Source of the DNA: Paraglaciecola marina
Lineage (GTDB): Bacteria > Pseudomonadota > Gammaproteobacteria > Enterobacterales > Alteromonadaceae
Reading direction: 5' to 3'
DNA length: 64,000 nt
NCBI RefSeq assembly: GCF_004360155.1
Contig: NZ_SAIS01000007.1
Location: forward strand, 212,031-276,030
Shown here: piece after piece, positions 19,711 through 28,538 of the stretch
Numbering within the stretch: position 1 is the first letter of the stretch
Layout: every line of letters starts with the position of its first letter
Made by a program: the position numbers and the translations under genes
The notes under the pieces: generated by a model
Told to the model about the DNA's origin: nothing
The model's database searches: none
The model's input: the letters and a program-made list of their open reading frames with translations, nothing else

Positions 19711-21003
19711 TTAGCTGGCCGTATCGTTTAAGACTTCAACATATGCGCCTGCACGTATTTCTCGAAGCCAAGTGTCGGCTTCTTCAGCGAATTTACGTTG
19801 AAATAATAACTGGTAGGCTTTTTCTTCTTTACGTTGTTCAGTTATGTCACCCACTCGCTTGCCAAGTAATTGCATCAAGTGCCATCCGAATTGAGAGCGC
19901 ACTGGTTGACTAATTTCATCTACTTCTAATTTACCAAGTGTTTCTTGGAACTCAGGAACATAAATACTCGGGTCAGACCAACCTAATTCGCCACCTTTTA
20001 AGGCAGAGCCTGGATCAGCAGAATGTTCTTTTGCTAACTCACTAAAATCAGCTTCTCCTGCTAATATTTGTTCACGAAACTCTTGTAGCATTTGTTTCGC
20101 TTTGTCGTCACTTAAAATAACTGAAGGTGAAATTAGAATATGTCTTGCGTTGACTTCTGATATCTCAACTTTTTCAATGCCTCGAAGATCTTTGACCTTC
20201 AATATATGGAATCCGGCTCCACTTCGAATAGGGCCCACTAAAGCGTCTTTACTCTTATTTTGAACTGCTTCTGCGAATAAGGTTGGCATAGAGTTGATAT
20301 TCATCCAGCCTAAATCACCACCTTCTAGGGCTAGTGCTCCACCAGAGGAGGCCGTTGCAATTCTGGCGAAGTCGGAACCATTATTTAATAACTCTAGCAC
20401 TTTATTTGCACGGTTTTTGGCGGCAGTTATATCTTCATCTGTGGGCTCTGGAGGAAACTCAATTAAGATATGGCCTAAATGATACTCAGCTTGTTGACTG
20501 CCTTGCTCATCTATAAGTTTAACTAAGTTATCTACTTCTTGATCTGTAATATAAACACGACGTCTAACATTGGCTCTACGAACTTCACCTAAGATTATTT
20601 CTTTGCGAATTTCTTCTCTATATGTGTCATAGGTGACGCCTTCTTGAGCAATTTTGTTACGAAATTGCTCAACTGTCATATTTTCACCTTGAGCAATATT
20701 GCCAATGGTTTGTTCTAATTGCGGGTCGCTAATTTGGATACCCATACGCTCAGCAAGTTGCATTTGCAAATTATCGACAATTAATTTTTCAATAGCTTGG
20801 GTGCGTATAGCTCTATCTGAAGGCAAGGTTTGGTTGTTGGCTGCTGCGTTACGTTTCACTACTGCAACAAGCTCTTCAATTTGGCTTTCTAACACCACGC
20901 TTTGGTCAACAATCACTGATACCTTATCAAGTGACTCAGGCGCTGCATAAGATTTAAAGGTTAAAAAAGAACTGATTAAAAGAGTAACTACTAATACTTT
21001 CAT
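19711..21003 (-). CDS. surA: Periplasmic chaperone/peptidyl-prolyl isomerase SurA
   Basis: Escorts unfolded outer-membrane proteins, LptD among them, through the periplasm. The 430-residue protein has a signal peptide (cleavage near FKSYA/APES), an N-terminal SurA domain, and two parvulin domains. These begin at about 170 (EYHLGHILIEFP) and 283 (VNARHILISPS), followed by the C-terminal strand segment. It lies directly downstream of lptD, its main client. Confidence 0.97.
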   Translation of the reverse strand: MKVLVVTLLISSFLTFKSYAAPESLDKVSVIVDQSVVLESQIEELVAVVKRNAAANNQTLPSDRAIRTQAIEKLIVDNLQMQLAERMGIQISDPQLEQTIGNIAQGENMTVEQFRNKIAQEGVTYDTYREEIRKEIILGEVRRANVRRRVYITDQEVDNLVKLIDEQGSQQAEYHLGHILIEFPPEPTDEDITAAKNRANKVLELLNNGSDFARIATASSGGALALEGGDLGWMNINSMPTLFAEAVQNKSKDALVGPIRSGAGFHILKVKDLRGIEKVEISEVNARHILISPSVILSDDKAKQMLQEFREQILAGEADFSELAKEHSADPGSALKGGELGWSDPSIYVPEFQETLGKLEVDEISQPVRSQFGWHLMQLLGKRVGDITEQRKEEKAYQLLFQRKFAEEADTWLREIRAGAYVEVLNDTAS

Positions 21004-21095
21004 GATATTTTTACTTTTAAGTTTAATGGCGTTTGGTCTAGAAACGCCAAATAGAAATTAGGTTGTTTGAAAAGGTTAGTTATTTCAAACGTTAA

Positions 21096-23285
21096 TTAGT
21101 TCAACAGATAGGGGCGTCTATATCCAAAAAGCCCGTCACGTAATAAGTTCCGATTGGTGAAGTATACATGAAATCCTGTTTCGAAATCATTGGTACTTTG
21201 CACTCCTGTTGATTCATAACTGTTGCTCAAATATCGCTCAGCTACAAAACTCACAGTCCAACAACATGAGCTATATTGAACACCATTGTAGGCTTCTACA
21301 GTCCTGTTTAGGGTCCTGTCATAGTACCAACGGCCTATCCACTGCCAATTTTTAGAAATGGGCCAAGTGGCAGTTATACCCACTTGATCAATTTTTTCTG
21401 ATGATAAATCTCTAACAAACCTATGGTTTATCTGGAGCAGTTTATTTTCAGATAGTTGATATTCAAGAGATATACTACTGCGTTCGACTTTATCTGTAAT
21501 GCTTGATACCTGAGCTAACGTATGGGCATACCATTTACTACCCATTTGCCAATCTAATTCGGCAGCTAGGGCTGATTTACTATCTTCTTTTGTCGCGTCA
21601 AGTACTTGGTTGTCTTTTAAATAAAATATCTGGCCTATGCTTAGCTTGAATTTTTCCTGATTATTGTCATCAATAATGCGGGTAGTCGTACCTAGCGTGA
21701 TCTGATTGTTATCACTAATTCTATCTAGCCCTGTGAATTCTTGGCCCCTAAATAAGCCTGCAAAATCATTGTAGAGCCGAGTTGTATCATATAATCCTAT
21801 GTTAGTTTGTTCTTCATAGCTGGTGTATAAATATTGAGCTTTGGGTTCAAAGGTTTGTGTTAGGGTTTTACCAAACCAACTGATTTCTCTTTCGAAAGCT
21901 AAACTACCATAGAGCTTTGCTTGGCCTAAGGTCCTAGTGACTTCTTTTTCTAAATTGGTATCTGTAATATTTTCCTGAAAATAATGGGTGTGCATTACCG
22001 ATACTTCAGCTAGCAATTCACTCCATTGATTTTGGAATGGGTAGCTTAATGTGGGGGCAATATGAAAGCGTGTGGCAGTTGGGTTGTCTTCATCACCACT
22101 TTCAAAGTAGGCGAGTTCTGAGTTTATATTAAATTCAAATCCTGCCCCTAGATCATTTAAATAGTTAAGTCTTATCTCTGGGAGTGCCCGATAACTATCT
22201 GGGTGATCCCCAAGCACTTCGAAGTCTCGAAATTGTGCGCTTATATCTAAACCTTCGGAAAAATAATTTAAGCCAAGGGTTTTATATAGGTGAGTATCTG
22301 ACTGGCTATAATAATCTGAACCCAGATCATTAACATAGTTATCATCGCTGAGGCCGTTAATTTCAGCATTTACACGCCAATTCTCATTGATAGAACCATT
22401 ATGAACATATCTATAGAAGTAACGTTCTGAATCTTGGTCTTCAGCTAGATCATTTGGGAGATACTCAAGGTTAAGCTGACCTTTATGCTGCTCAGTTAGG
22501 TAGCGAAATTCTGTTTTGAGTTGCAATCCGCGATTGGTCATTAATCTTGGACTCAAGGTTAAATCGTAGTTTGGGGCGATATTCCAATAAATGGGTTGCT
22601 CGACGCTGATACCAGCAGAGCTACTATTTGTGATATCTGGGTATAGTAAACCAGATTGGCGCTCATCATTAACGGGGAAAGAGAAATAGGGTAAATACAG
22701 AACTGGTACATCTTTTATATAGAATCTGGCGTGTTTCACAATGCCTCTAGCCTGGTTTGGGGTGATTTCTATCTGACTTGCCTGGATTCTCCATACTTCA
22801 TCATCAATAGGGCAGCTACTATAGCTTGCTTCAATTAGATTAATGCCGGTTTGCTCGCTGATGGCTATTTCTTGGGCTTCACCATGACCTTGTACCCGAT
22901 TGAGTTGATAATTAGATTCTTCAATTAGTAATTCATTAGAAATTCTATTTAAGGTGACCTTATCGCTAGAGACGGTGATGTTTTTATCTTGAAAATTAAC
23001 ACTGCCATTAGCCACTAACGTTTCACTGAGTCTATCTAATTTCGCGCTTTCAGCTTTTATTTTAACTTCGGAACTGTTTATTTCTACATCGCCATTAAAT
23101 TCTGCATAGGTATTTTGTTGAATTTCACTGTATTGGGATTTTACGAGAATTTGCCCATCAATTAATGAGTTATCTAAGTTTGGTCCTGCTAAAGGAACAA
23201 AACACACTTCTTGAGCATTTGATACCCCCGCCCACATTGTTAATGCGCAAAAGAGTGAGCGGTGCAGTTTTGGAGTAATTGACAA
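21096..23285 (-). CDS. lptD: LPS-assembly protein LptD
   Basis: The outer-membrane barrel that inserts lipopolysaccharide into the outer leaflet together with LptE. The 729-residue protein has a signal peptide (to about residue 24, GVSNA/QE), an OstA/LptA-like jelly-roll (about 45-150) and a 26-strand barrel. The disulfide cysteines are in place: one just after the signal (QEVCF), one in SYSSCPI, and the adjacent pair in YSSCCWTV. The only start near the signal peptide is TTG at 23285. It heads the operon that ends in apaH. Confidence 0.95.
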   Translation of the reverse strand: MSITPKLHRSLFCALTMWAGVSNAQEVCFVPLAGPNLDNSLIDGQILVKSQYSEIQQNTYAEFNGDVEINSSEVKIKAESAKLDRLSETLVANGSVNFQDKNITVSSDKVTLNRISNELLIEESNYQLNRVQGHGEAQEIAISEQTGINLIEASYSSCPIDDEVWRIQASQIEITPNQARGIVKHARFYIKDVPVLYLPYFSFPVNDERQSGLLYPDITNSSSAGISVEQPIYWNIAPNYDLTLSPRLMTNRGLQLKTEFRYLTEQHKGQLNLEYLPNDLAEDQDSERYFYRYVHNGSINENWRVNAEINGLSDDNYVNDLGSDYYSQSDTHLYKTLGLNYFSEGLDISAQFRDFEVLGDHPDSYRALPEIRLNYLNDLGAGFEFNINSELAYFESGDEDNPTATRFHIAPTLSYPFQNQWSELLAEVSVMHTHYFQENITDTNLEKEVTRTLGQAKLYGSLAFEREISWFGKTLTQTFEPKAQYLYTSYEEQTNIGLYDTTRLYNDFAGLFRGQEFTGLDRISDNNQITLGTTTRIIDDNNQEKFKLSIGQIFYLKDNQVLDATKEDSKSALAAELDWQMGSKWYAHTLAQVSSITDKVERSSISLEYQLSENKLLQINHRFVRDLSSEKIDQVGITATWPISKNWQWIGRWYYDRTLNRTVEAYNGVQYSSCCWTVSFVAERYLSNSYESTGVQSTNDFETGFHVYFTNRNLLRDGLFGYRRPYLLN

Positions 23286-23437
23286 GTAAAAAATAGCCTA
23301 AATAGAAAATGTAAAATGATATAAAATGTTAATTTTAAGGGTTTCGAACGGATTTACCAGTAGACTTGCAAAAAAAGAGATATTTCGCCATTCTCTCATA
23401 AAAACACATAGACATCATTCTCAACTAGAGACAATTT

Positions 23438-24445
23438 TTGAATATCCAGACTACACGTGAACAACAGTTATTAAATTGGATTAATATCCATACGAACTTT
23501 ACTTGCGAAGCTCTAATTATGGTTTCGGCTGACGCTAGCTTTCGTCGCTACTTTCGTTTTCAATCAGACGATAAGTGGATTATCGCTGTAGATGCCCCCC
23601 CAGAATTTGAGAACTGTGCTGCTTTTGTAAATGTTGCCTCTAGTTATAAAGAACATGATATTCATGTTCCTAAAGTATACGCCTACGATTTGGACCTTGG
23701 ATTTTACTGTCAGGAATATTTTGGTGACACCTTGTTTTCTGAGCATTTAAATCATCAAAATTGCCACCAGTTATATAAAAAAGCCCTTGGCGTTATCCCT
23801 TTAGTTCAAAAATGTAAAGCTACCTTGCAAGGGCCATTACCTATTTACGATGCTGTTTTAGTTAATAAAGAAGTGGCCATGCTCAAAGATTGGTTGCTTG
23901 ATAAGTATTTGCAAATGAGATTATCGGAAAATGAATTAAGGGTAATTCAGCAAGCGACAAAGAGTCTAACAGATAACTTTTTGTCTCAGCCTTATGCTGG
24001 AGTCCACAGAGATTATCATTCTAGAAATCTCATGATACTTGGTGATGACATTGGCGTAATAGATTTTCAAGATGCTGTAGTGGGGCCCATAACCTATGAT
24101 GCTGTATCTTTATTAAAAGACTGCTATCAAAAATGGCCCCAAGAATGGGTTGCTTCATGGTTAAAGGTTTGGCATCAAGAATTCTATTCTAATTATTCTT
24201 GGGATGACTTTAAGTTTTGGTTTGATATAACGGGTATGCAGCGGCACACCAAAGTCGCTGGTATTTTTGCTAGATTATATATACGTGACGGTAAGTCAGG
24301 GTATTTAGCAGATATTCCCCGCACCTTAGAATATTTAATTGAAGCCGCTAATGCTTACCCTGAATATAAAGATTTTGCTGCTGTGATTGGAGACAAGATT
24401 TTACCCGCTGTCTTAGCAAAACAACAAAGTATTGCTTATGCATAG
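23438..24445 (+). CDS. amgK: Anomeric N-acetylmuramate/N-acetylglucosamine kinase AmgK
   Basis: Phosphorylates MurNAc at the anomeric position in the peptidoglycan-recycling bypass first described in Pseudomonas, which avoids de novo MurA and so can affect fosfomycin tolerance. The 335-residue aminoglycoside-phosphotransferase-fold protein has the catalytic HRDYHSRNLMI loop and the metal-binding VIDFQDAVVGP. The start is TTG at 23438. It is divergent from lptD, and its end overlaps murU, the next enzyme of the pathway. Confidence 0.9.
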   Translation: MNIQTTREQQLLNWINIHTNFTCEALIMVSADASFRRYFRFQSDDKWIIAVDAPPEFENCAAFVNVASSYKEHDIHVPKVYAYDLDLGFYCQEYFGDTLFSEHLNHQNCHQLYKKALGVIPLVQKCKATLQGPLPIYDAVLVNKEVAMLKDWLLDKYLQMRLSENELRVIQQATKSLTDNFLSQPYAGVHRDYHSRNLMILGDDIGVIDFQDAVVGPITYDAVSLLKDCYQKWPQEWVASWLKVWHQEFYSNYSWDDFKFWFDITGMQRHTKVAGIFARLYIRDGKSGYLADIPRTLEYLIEAANAYPEYKDFAAVIGDKILPAVLAKQQSIAYA

Positions 24446-25109
24446 TACCGCTATGATTTTGGCTGCGGGCAGGGGAGAGCGGATGCGGCCACTTACGGAT
24501 ACGGTACCTAAACCCCTTCTTACTATTCATCAAAAGCCATTAATCGAGTATCACTTAGAAGCGTTAAAAGTGGCGGGGTATCAACGGGTGATTATTAACC
24601 ACGCTTGGTTGGGGCATCTGATTGAAGAAGAAATTGGTAATGGTAAACGCTTTGGATTGCAGGTTATTTACTCTCCAGAAGTCAATGCACTTGAAACCGC
24701 AGGTGGCATAGTAAAAGCATTACCTTTGCTTTGCCCGACTGAACAAGCGCAGAGTTTTACTGTCATTAATGGCGACGTGTTTACTGATTTTGATTTTGCT
24801 AGCTTACGAGACCTCAGACTTTCTGGTGAGGAAGCGCATTTGGTGATGGTAGATAATCCAGAGCATAACCCTAAAGGGGATTTTTACTTTGAAGATAGGC
24901 GTCTGAGCGTTAGCCAAGGAAAAAAGCTCACATTTAGCGGCATTGCCGTTTACCAGAAATCTTTTTTTGATAATGTTAGTTGTGAAATTCAGTCTTTGGC
25001 CCCCATGTTAATAGCTGGAATACAAAATAATTTAATTAGTGCCCAATACTTTTTGGGTAATTGGACTGATGTCGGCACACCAGAACGCCTGGCTCAGTTA
25101 AACAAATAG
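24438..25109 (+). CDS. murU: N-acetylmuramate alpha-1-phosphate uridylyltransferase MurU
   Basis: Converts MurNAc-1-phosphate and UTP to UDP-MurNAc, completing the recycling route begun by AmgK. The 223-residue nucleotidyltransferase has the signature ILAAGRGERMRPLTD with KPLL following, and the metal-binding VINGDVFTDFD. The ATG at 24438 gives the family N-terminus (MHSTAMILAAG). It overlaps amgK by eight bases, indicating coupling. Confidence 0.92.
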   Translation: MHSTAMILAAGRGERMRPLTDTVPKPLLTIHQKPLIEYHLEALKVAGYQRVIINHAWLGHLIEEEIGNGKRFGLQVIYSPEVNALETAGGIVKALPLLCPTEQAQSFTVINGDVFTDFDFASLRDLRLSGEEAHLVMVDNPEHNPKGDFYFEDRRLSVSQGKKLTFSGIAVYQKSFFDNVSCEIQSLAPMLIAGIQNNLISAQYFLGNWTDVGTPERLAQLNK

Positions 25110-25122
25110 GTATGATGAGTAA

Positions 25123-25956
25123 ATGATTGGAAAAATTTTAGGAACCATTTTTGGTTCTATGTTTGGTGGTATTCCCGGAGCCGTATTAGGTTTTATGGTG
25201 GGGCACTTTTTTGATAAAGGTTATAGACAAGACTTTAATCAAAAAGGCGGCTTTAGCCGCTTTTTTAGTACAGAAGAGGCATTAAAGTCCCAGGCAATAT
25301 TTTTCCATTGTTTATTTTCTGTGATGGGGCATATCGCCAAAGCTGATGGCAAAGTTAGCGACTCTGAAATTCGCATGGCAAGCACCTTGATGGATCAGAT
25401 GAAGCTAGAGGGAGAGATGCGGGTAGAGGCTCAGCAAGCCTTTAGAGATGGCAAGGCCGCAAGCTTTCCGTTAAAACAAACTGTCAAAGACTTTAAAGAG
25501 TCATGTCACGGTCGTCGTGACATAATGCAAGTGTATTTAGAAATATTAATTCAATCGGCTTACGTTGATGGCAAGCTTGATAAAGCTGAGCAAGTTATTT
25601 TAGAGACTGTGGCGCAATACCTAGGATTTCCCCAAAGAGACTTATTGTATTTACTGTCAGCATTTGAAGCAGAACTTCGCTTTAGACAAGGTGGTGGGCA
25701 ACAGCGTGCTGGTGGGCACTCTGCCGCTTATTCATCACAGCAGTCTTTAGCTGATGCCTATAAAATTTTAGGGGTTACCGCATCTGATGACGATAAAAGT
25801 ATTAAAAAAGCCTATCGAAAATTAATGAGTGAACACCATCCAGATAAATTGGTCTCAAAGGGCTTGCCTAAACAAGCCTTAGAAATGGCAAAAAATAAAG
25901 CTCAAGATATTCAAGCTGCGTATGAGCTAATTAAGGAAAAGCGCGGGTTTAGATAA
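25123..25956 (+). CDS. djlA: Membrane-anchored DnaJ-like co-chaperone DjlA
   Basis: An inner-membrane J protein that stimulates DnaK ATPase and is linked to envelope-stress signalling. The 277-residue protein has a glycine-rich membrane segment at 5-28, a TerB-like helical domain (about 55-185) and a C-terminal J domain from about 205. The HPD tripeptide (EHHPDKL) is present. It is 13 bases after murU. In enterobacteria djlA is likewise divergent from lptD, so amgK-murU are inserted between the two. Confidence 0.95.
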   Translation: MIGKILGTIFGSMFGGIPGAVLGFMVGHFFDKGYRQDFNQKGGFSRFFSTEEALKSQAIFFHCLFSVMGHIAKADGKVSDSEIRMASTLMDQMKLEGEMRVEAQQAFRDGKAASFPLKQTVKDFKESCHGRRDIMQVYLEILIQSAYVDGKLDKAEQVILETVAQYLGFPQRDLLYLLSAFEAELRFRQGGGQQRAGGHSAAYSSQQSLADAYKILGVTASDDDKSIKKAYRKLMSEHHPDKLVSKGLPKQALEMAKNKAQDIQAAYELIKEKRGFR

Positions 25957-26094
25957 GCTTTAAAGTCGTAGTTGCTAATGTTTCGTCAATAAATTAGATT
26001 TTGTGTTTCGACGTTGGCAATGAGTTAAGGCTCGCTTCAGTTTTTGTTCATGTGGTTTTCTGCAAACTAGTCGCAGGTTTGAAAGGAGCACCAC

Positions 26095-26841
26095 ATGAAA
26101 CGTTTATTATTAATTGGGTTGGCAAGTTTAACTTTACCGACAGATTTATATGCTAAACCAGCAGATGACTGGGAAGTTACATCGTTCGAACAGCAGTTTG
26201 ATAACAACAGCGAGCTAGTTTATAAAACTACGTCTGTTACCCCTCAAGAACCATTAGAAACATCTAAAAATGCAGTCCCAGTCACTAGCCAAGCAAGACA
26301 AATTGCTGAGGCTAGAACCTTAGATATTCGCCCAGAGGCTAAAAACGCCAGTTCTGATTTTTGGATATATGATGCTTGGGTAGAGTTTTATGGTGATGAA
26401 GACGGGGATGGTTTTTACAGTCACTTTGCTGTGAGCTTAGATGCAGATACTTATTTTAGTGAAGCTCAAGTATATGCCCGTCTTTATTTGGGCAAGAATG
26501 AACTATTTAAGGAATATCATACGACTAGTACCTTCACTATTTATGGTGATAGTAGTGCCGACAATTTGGTAGTGGAAAGTGAACTGTTAACTGGTTTTAC
26601 TCCAGGTGACTATGAGGTGCTAATTGAACTATATGACGAGTATAGCAATGAATTGGTTGCTGTAATTGATGGCTATAATGATGGAGACTTGTATTTATTA
26701 CCCTTAGAAAGTAACAATTATGAAGAGGTGTACGAAGAGCCTAGTGTTATTATTGTGACTGAGCATGGTGGCAGTATGGGGTGGGGGATTTTGTGTTTAC
26801 TACCTTTGTTATTCAGAAAAAAGTGGATAAGCCAGCGGTAA
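26095..26841 (+). CDS. Secreted GlyGly-CTERM (rhombosortase-type) protein, possible choice-of-anchor H family
   Basis: A 248-residue exported protein of unknown function. A signal peptide (cleavage near LPTDLYA/KP) follows a strong ribosome-binding site (AAGGAG). The central part (about 80-205) is a beta-rich domain with WIYDAWVEFYGDEDGDGFYSHF, an acidic and probably calcium-binding segment. The C-terminus is a textbook GlyGly-CTERM tail: GGSMGWG, a hydrophobic stretch LLCLLPLLF-like, then RKKW. Rhombosortase is known to cut such tails in Vibrio and Shewanella. The overall plan resembles what I recall as the choice-of-anchor H family; that name is tentative. The stop codon lies in the loop of a 10-bp hairpin. 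Confidence 0.8.
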   Translation: MKRLLLIGLASLTLPTDLYAKPADDWEVTSFEQQFDNNSELVYKTTSVTPQEPLETSKNAVPVTSQARQIAEARTLDIRPEAKNASSDFWIYDAWVEFYGDEDGDGFYSHFAVSLDADTYFSEAQVYARLYLGKNELFKEYHTTSTFTIYGDSSADNLVVESELLTGFTPGDYEVLIELYDEYSNELVAVIDGYNDGDLYLLPLESNNYEEVYEEPSVIIVTEHGGSMGWGILCLLPLLFRKKWISQR

Positions 26842-26851
26842 GGCTTATCCA
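26824..26851 (+). terminator. Hairpin around the stop of the GlyGly-CTERM gene
   Basis: TGGATAAGCC and GGCTTATCCA form a perfect 10-bp stem with the stop codon in the 8-base loop. The downstream U-tract is delayed (TTCAAGTAGTTAATTTTT), so termination is uncertain. Confidence 0.4.
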
Positions 26852-26872
26852 TTCAAGTAGTTAATTTTTATG

Positions 26873-27064
26873 CTATTTTTTGTCGGGTTCAACCACTTCA
26901 GTGACAACTTTTTGTATTAGTTTGACTCTACCTTGTTTTACTAAGGTATCTCTAAGAACGTACTCAATTTGCGCGTTTACGCTGCGCAGATCGTCATCTG
27001 CCCAGCGTTGCATGGCAGCTAGCACATCAGGGTTTATTCGTAATGGAAACGCTTTTTTAGACAC
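26873..27064 (-). CDS. Small Arc/CopG-like ribbon-helix-helix protein
   Basis: A 63-residue protein whose first half (KAFPLRINPDVLAAMQRWADDD followed by SVNAQIEYVLRDTL) fits an Arc-type ribbon-helix-helix. One beta strand (FPLRINP) is followed by two helices, with the conserved Arc-like SVNAQIE turn. A DNA-binding regulator is therefore likely. It is the last of three genes (SPFH, DUF4177, RHH) in one direction, five bases after the DUF4177 gene. No toxin partner of known type is adjacent, so this is better read as a regulator than as an antitoxin. Confidence 0.8.
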   Translation of the reverse strand: MSKKAFPLRINPDVLAAMQRWADDDLRSVNAQIEYVLRDTLVKQGRVKLIQKVVTEVVEPDKK

Positions 27065-27069
27065 ACTAA

Positions 27070-27267
27070 CTACCTTGGCCTCTTTAAGACCGCTTGAGAA
27101 TGACTACTCCCCATACTGGTTGTTGAACCCAAAGTACAACTGACTAACTCCCAGTTTTGCCTGCCTAAATCATTTAGTACTACCTCTAGCTCATGTGTAT
27201 CGGGCACTTGGGTGATAAAACCTTTAGCTTTTGCTTTTATATTCACTACTTTGTATTCCCATTGCAT
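27070..27267 (-). CDS. DUF4177-type small protein
   Basis: A 65-residue protein beginning MQWEYKVV, with NDLGRQNWELVSC in the middle. This is the layout of DUF4177 proteins, compact folds of unknown function. It sits between the SPFH and ribbon-helix-helix genes, with an 11-base gap to the former, and is probably co-transcribed with them. No function can be assigned. Confidence 0.75.
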   Translation of the reverse strand: MQWEYKVVNIKAKAKGFITQVPDTHELEVVLNDLGRQNWELVSCTLGSTTSMGSSHSQAVLKRPR

Positions 27268-27278
27268 GGTTATTCTCC

Positions 27279-28136
27279 TTAATACAAGCTGCCGCTGTTG
27301 ACTATAGGTTGAGCGTTTTTATCGCCACACAAGACCACTAATAAATTACTCACCATCATGGCTTTTCGTTCTTCATCTAGATCTACCACACCCTTAGACT
27401 CTAGTCGTTCGAGAGCCATTTCTACCATACCAACAGCACCTTCAACTATTTTACTGCGAGCGGCGATAATCGCTGTAGCTTGCTGGCGTTGCAACATGGC
27501 GCTGGCGATTTCTTGGGCGTAGGCTAGATGGCTGATTTTAGATTCGTGTACTGTTAAGCCTGCTTTGCCTAAACGCTCTTGGATTTCTTCTTTGAGCTTT
27601 TCAGATATTTGCTGAGGGTGGCTACGAAGTGCAATATCAGAGCTATCTTCGTTTTGAGGGTCGTAAGAATAACTGCTGGCTAAATTACGTAGTGCAGATT
27701 CACTTTGAATGGTGACATAGCTCTCGTAATCGTCTACTTCAAACATGGCCTCTGCTGAATCGGTAACAGACCATACAACTATGGTAGCAATTTCTATTGG
27801 GTTACCTAAGTTATCGTTAACCTTAATCTTTGCAGATTCAAAATTACGGATCCGTAATGACACAGTTTTACGCATGAAAAAGGGAATGGTCCAACGTAAA
27901 CCATTGCGTTTTTCAGTACCTACATAACTACCAAATAGAGTCATGACTTTAGCTTGATTTGGTTGCACCATAAAAAAGCCGCCCCAACAAATCAGCACAA
28001 CTACAGTGCAAAATCCACTAAGTGGAAGCAGCATTTGGTTAAGTACCATAAAACCAAATCCTAGTTGCAACAGAGGCAAAACAGCAAAAAATGCTAAATA
28101 ACCGTTTATTGAAAAGCCTTTTTTCTCAACAATCAT
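27279..28136 (-). CDS. SPFH/Band-7 domain membrane protein
   Basis: A 285-residue stomatin/prohibitin-like protein. Two hydrophobic segments at the N-terminus (about 10-60) anchor it in the inner membrane. The SPFH domain follows ([23 protein letters not shown], then [18 protein letters not shown]) with a helical C-terminus ([34 protein letters not shown]). Such proteins form oligomeric microdomain scaffolds and often control membrane proteases. The start ATG has AGGAG upstream. The promoter side carries the palindrome at 28149. Confidence 0.92.
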   Translation of the reverse strand: MIVEKKGFSINGYLAFFAVLPLLQLGFGFMVLNQMLLPLSGFCTVVVLICWGGFFMVQPNQAKVMTLFGSYVGTEKRNGLRWTIPFFMRKTVSLRIRNFESAKIKVNDNLGNPIEIATIVVWSVTDSAEAMFEVDDYESYVTIQSESALRNLASSYSYDPQNEDSSDIALRSHPQQISEKLKEEIQERLGKAGLTVHESKISHLAYAQEIASAMLQRQQATAIIAARSKIVEGAVGMVEMALERLESKGVVDLDEERKAMMVSNLLVVLCGDKNAQPIVNSGSLY

Positions 28137-28441
28137 AAATACTCCTTTATGATATCATAATGATGTCTTTAGTAAATCTAATTTAGTTTTGTATTTAATG
28201 CAATGTTTTTGTTTTAGTTGAATATTTTGTAAGCAAGTTTTTTGAATATTTAACTAGGATGAAATTGCTTAGAGCCTTGATCTTCGTGAAGATTTATTCT
28301 CGGATTTATGTCCTTAATCTAAATCCTGCTGGTTTAAATCTTCGCCCTTTGTTTAGAGAAGCGATAATTTAGGTGTGATAATTGCTTTTTATATTCGATA
28401 TTTTAGACCAAATGGTCAACTTGGGTGGTTTTTTAACATGC
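28137..28441. other. Intergenic region between the SPFH cassette and the nuclease gene
   Basis: The 402-base divergent spacer (28137-28538) holds the palindrome near the SPFH gene and a Pho box near the nuclease gene. The AT-rich part between them shows no open frame or RNA structure I can support. Confidence 0.5.
28149..28158. promoter_or_regulatory. Palindrome ATGATATCAT upstream of the SPFH cassette
   Basis: A perfect 10-base palindrome begins 13 bases upstream of the SPFH start codon; a partial copy (AATGATGTC) follows directly. Ribbon-helix-helix proteins often bind such short repeats in their own promoter, so this is a candidate operator for the RHH protein at the end of the operon. 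Confidence 0.35.
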
Positions 28442-28459
28442 TTGTCATACTCCTGTCAC
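28442..28459 (+). promoter_or_regulatory. Pho box upstream of the extracellular nuclease gene
   Basis: TTGTCAT-ACTC-CTGTCAC matches the PhoB consensus CTGTCAT-N4-CTGTCAY at 13 of 14 heptamer positions, with the 11-base period. Ten bases downstream is GAATAT, a weak -10 at the spacing found in E. coli phoA. It lies about 80 bases upstream of the nuclease start. Confidence 0.7.
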
Positions 28460-28538
28460 AGAAGTTAAGGAATATGCCCCCAATTTAAAAATAATAATAA
28501 GTTGCTCAAAACGACATTAACCATTTCTAGGAGAAATT

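Noticed and set aside
26873..27267. Toxin-antitoxin pair (RHH antitoxin with the DUF4177 protein as toxin)
   Set aside because: The DUF4177 protein has no toxin-like motif, and the operon includes a membrane SPFH protein, so a regulator is the better reading.
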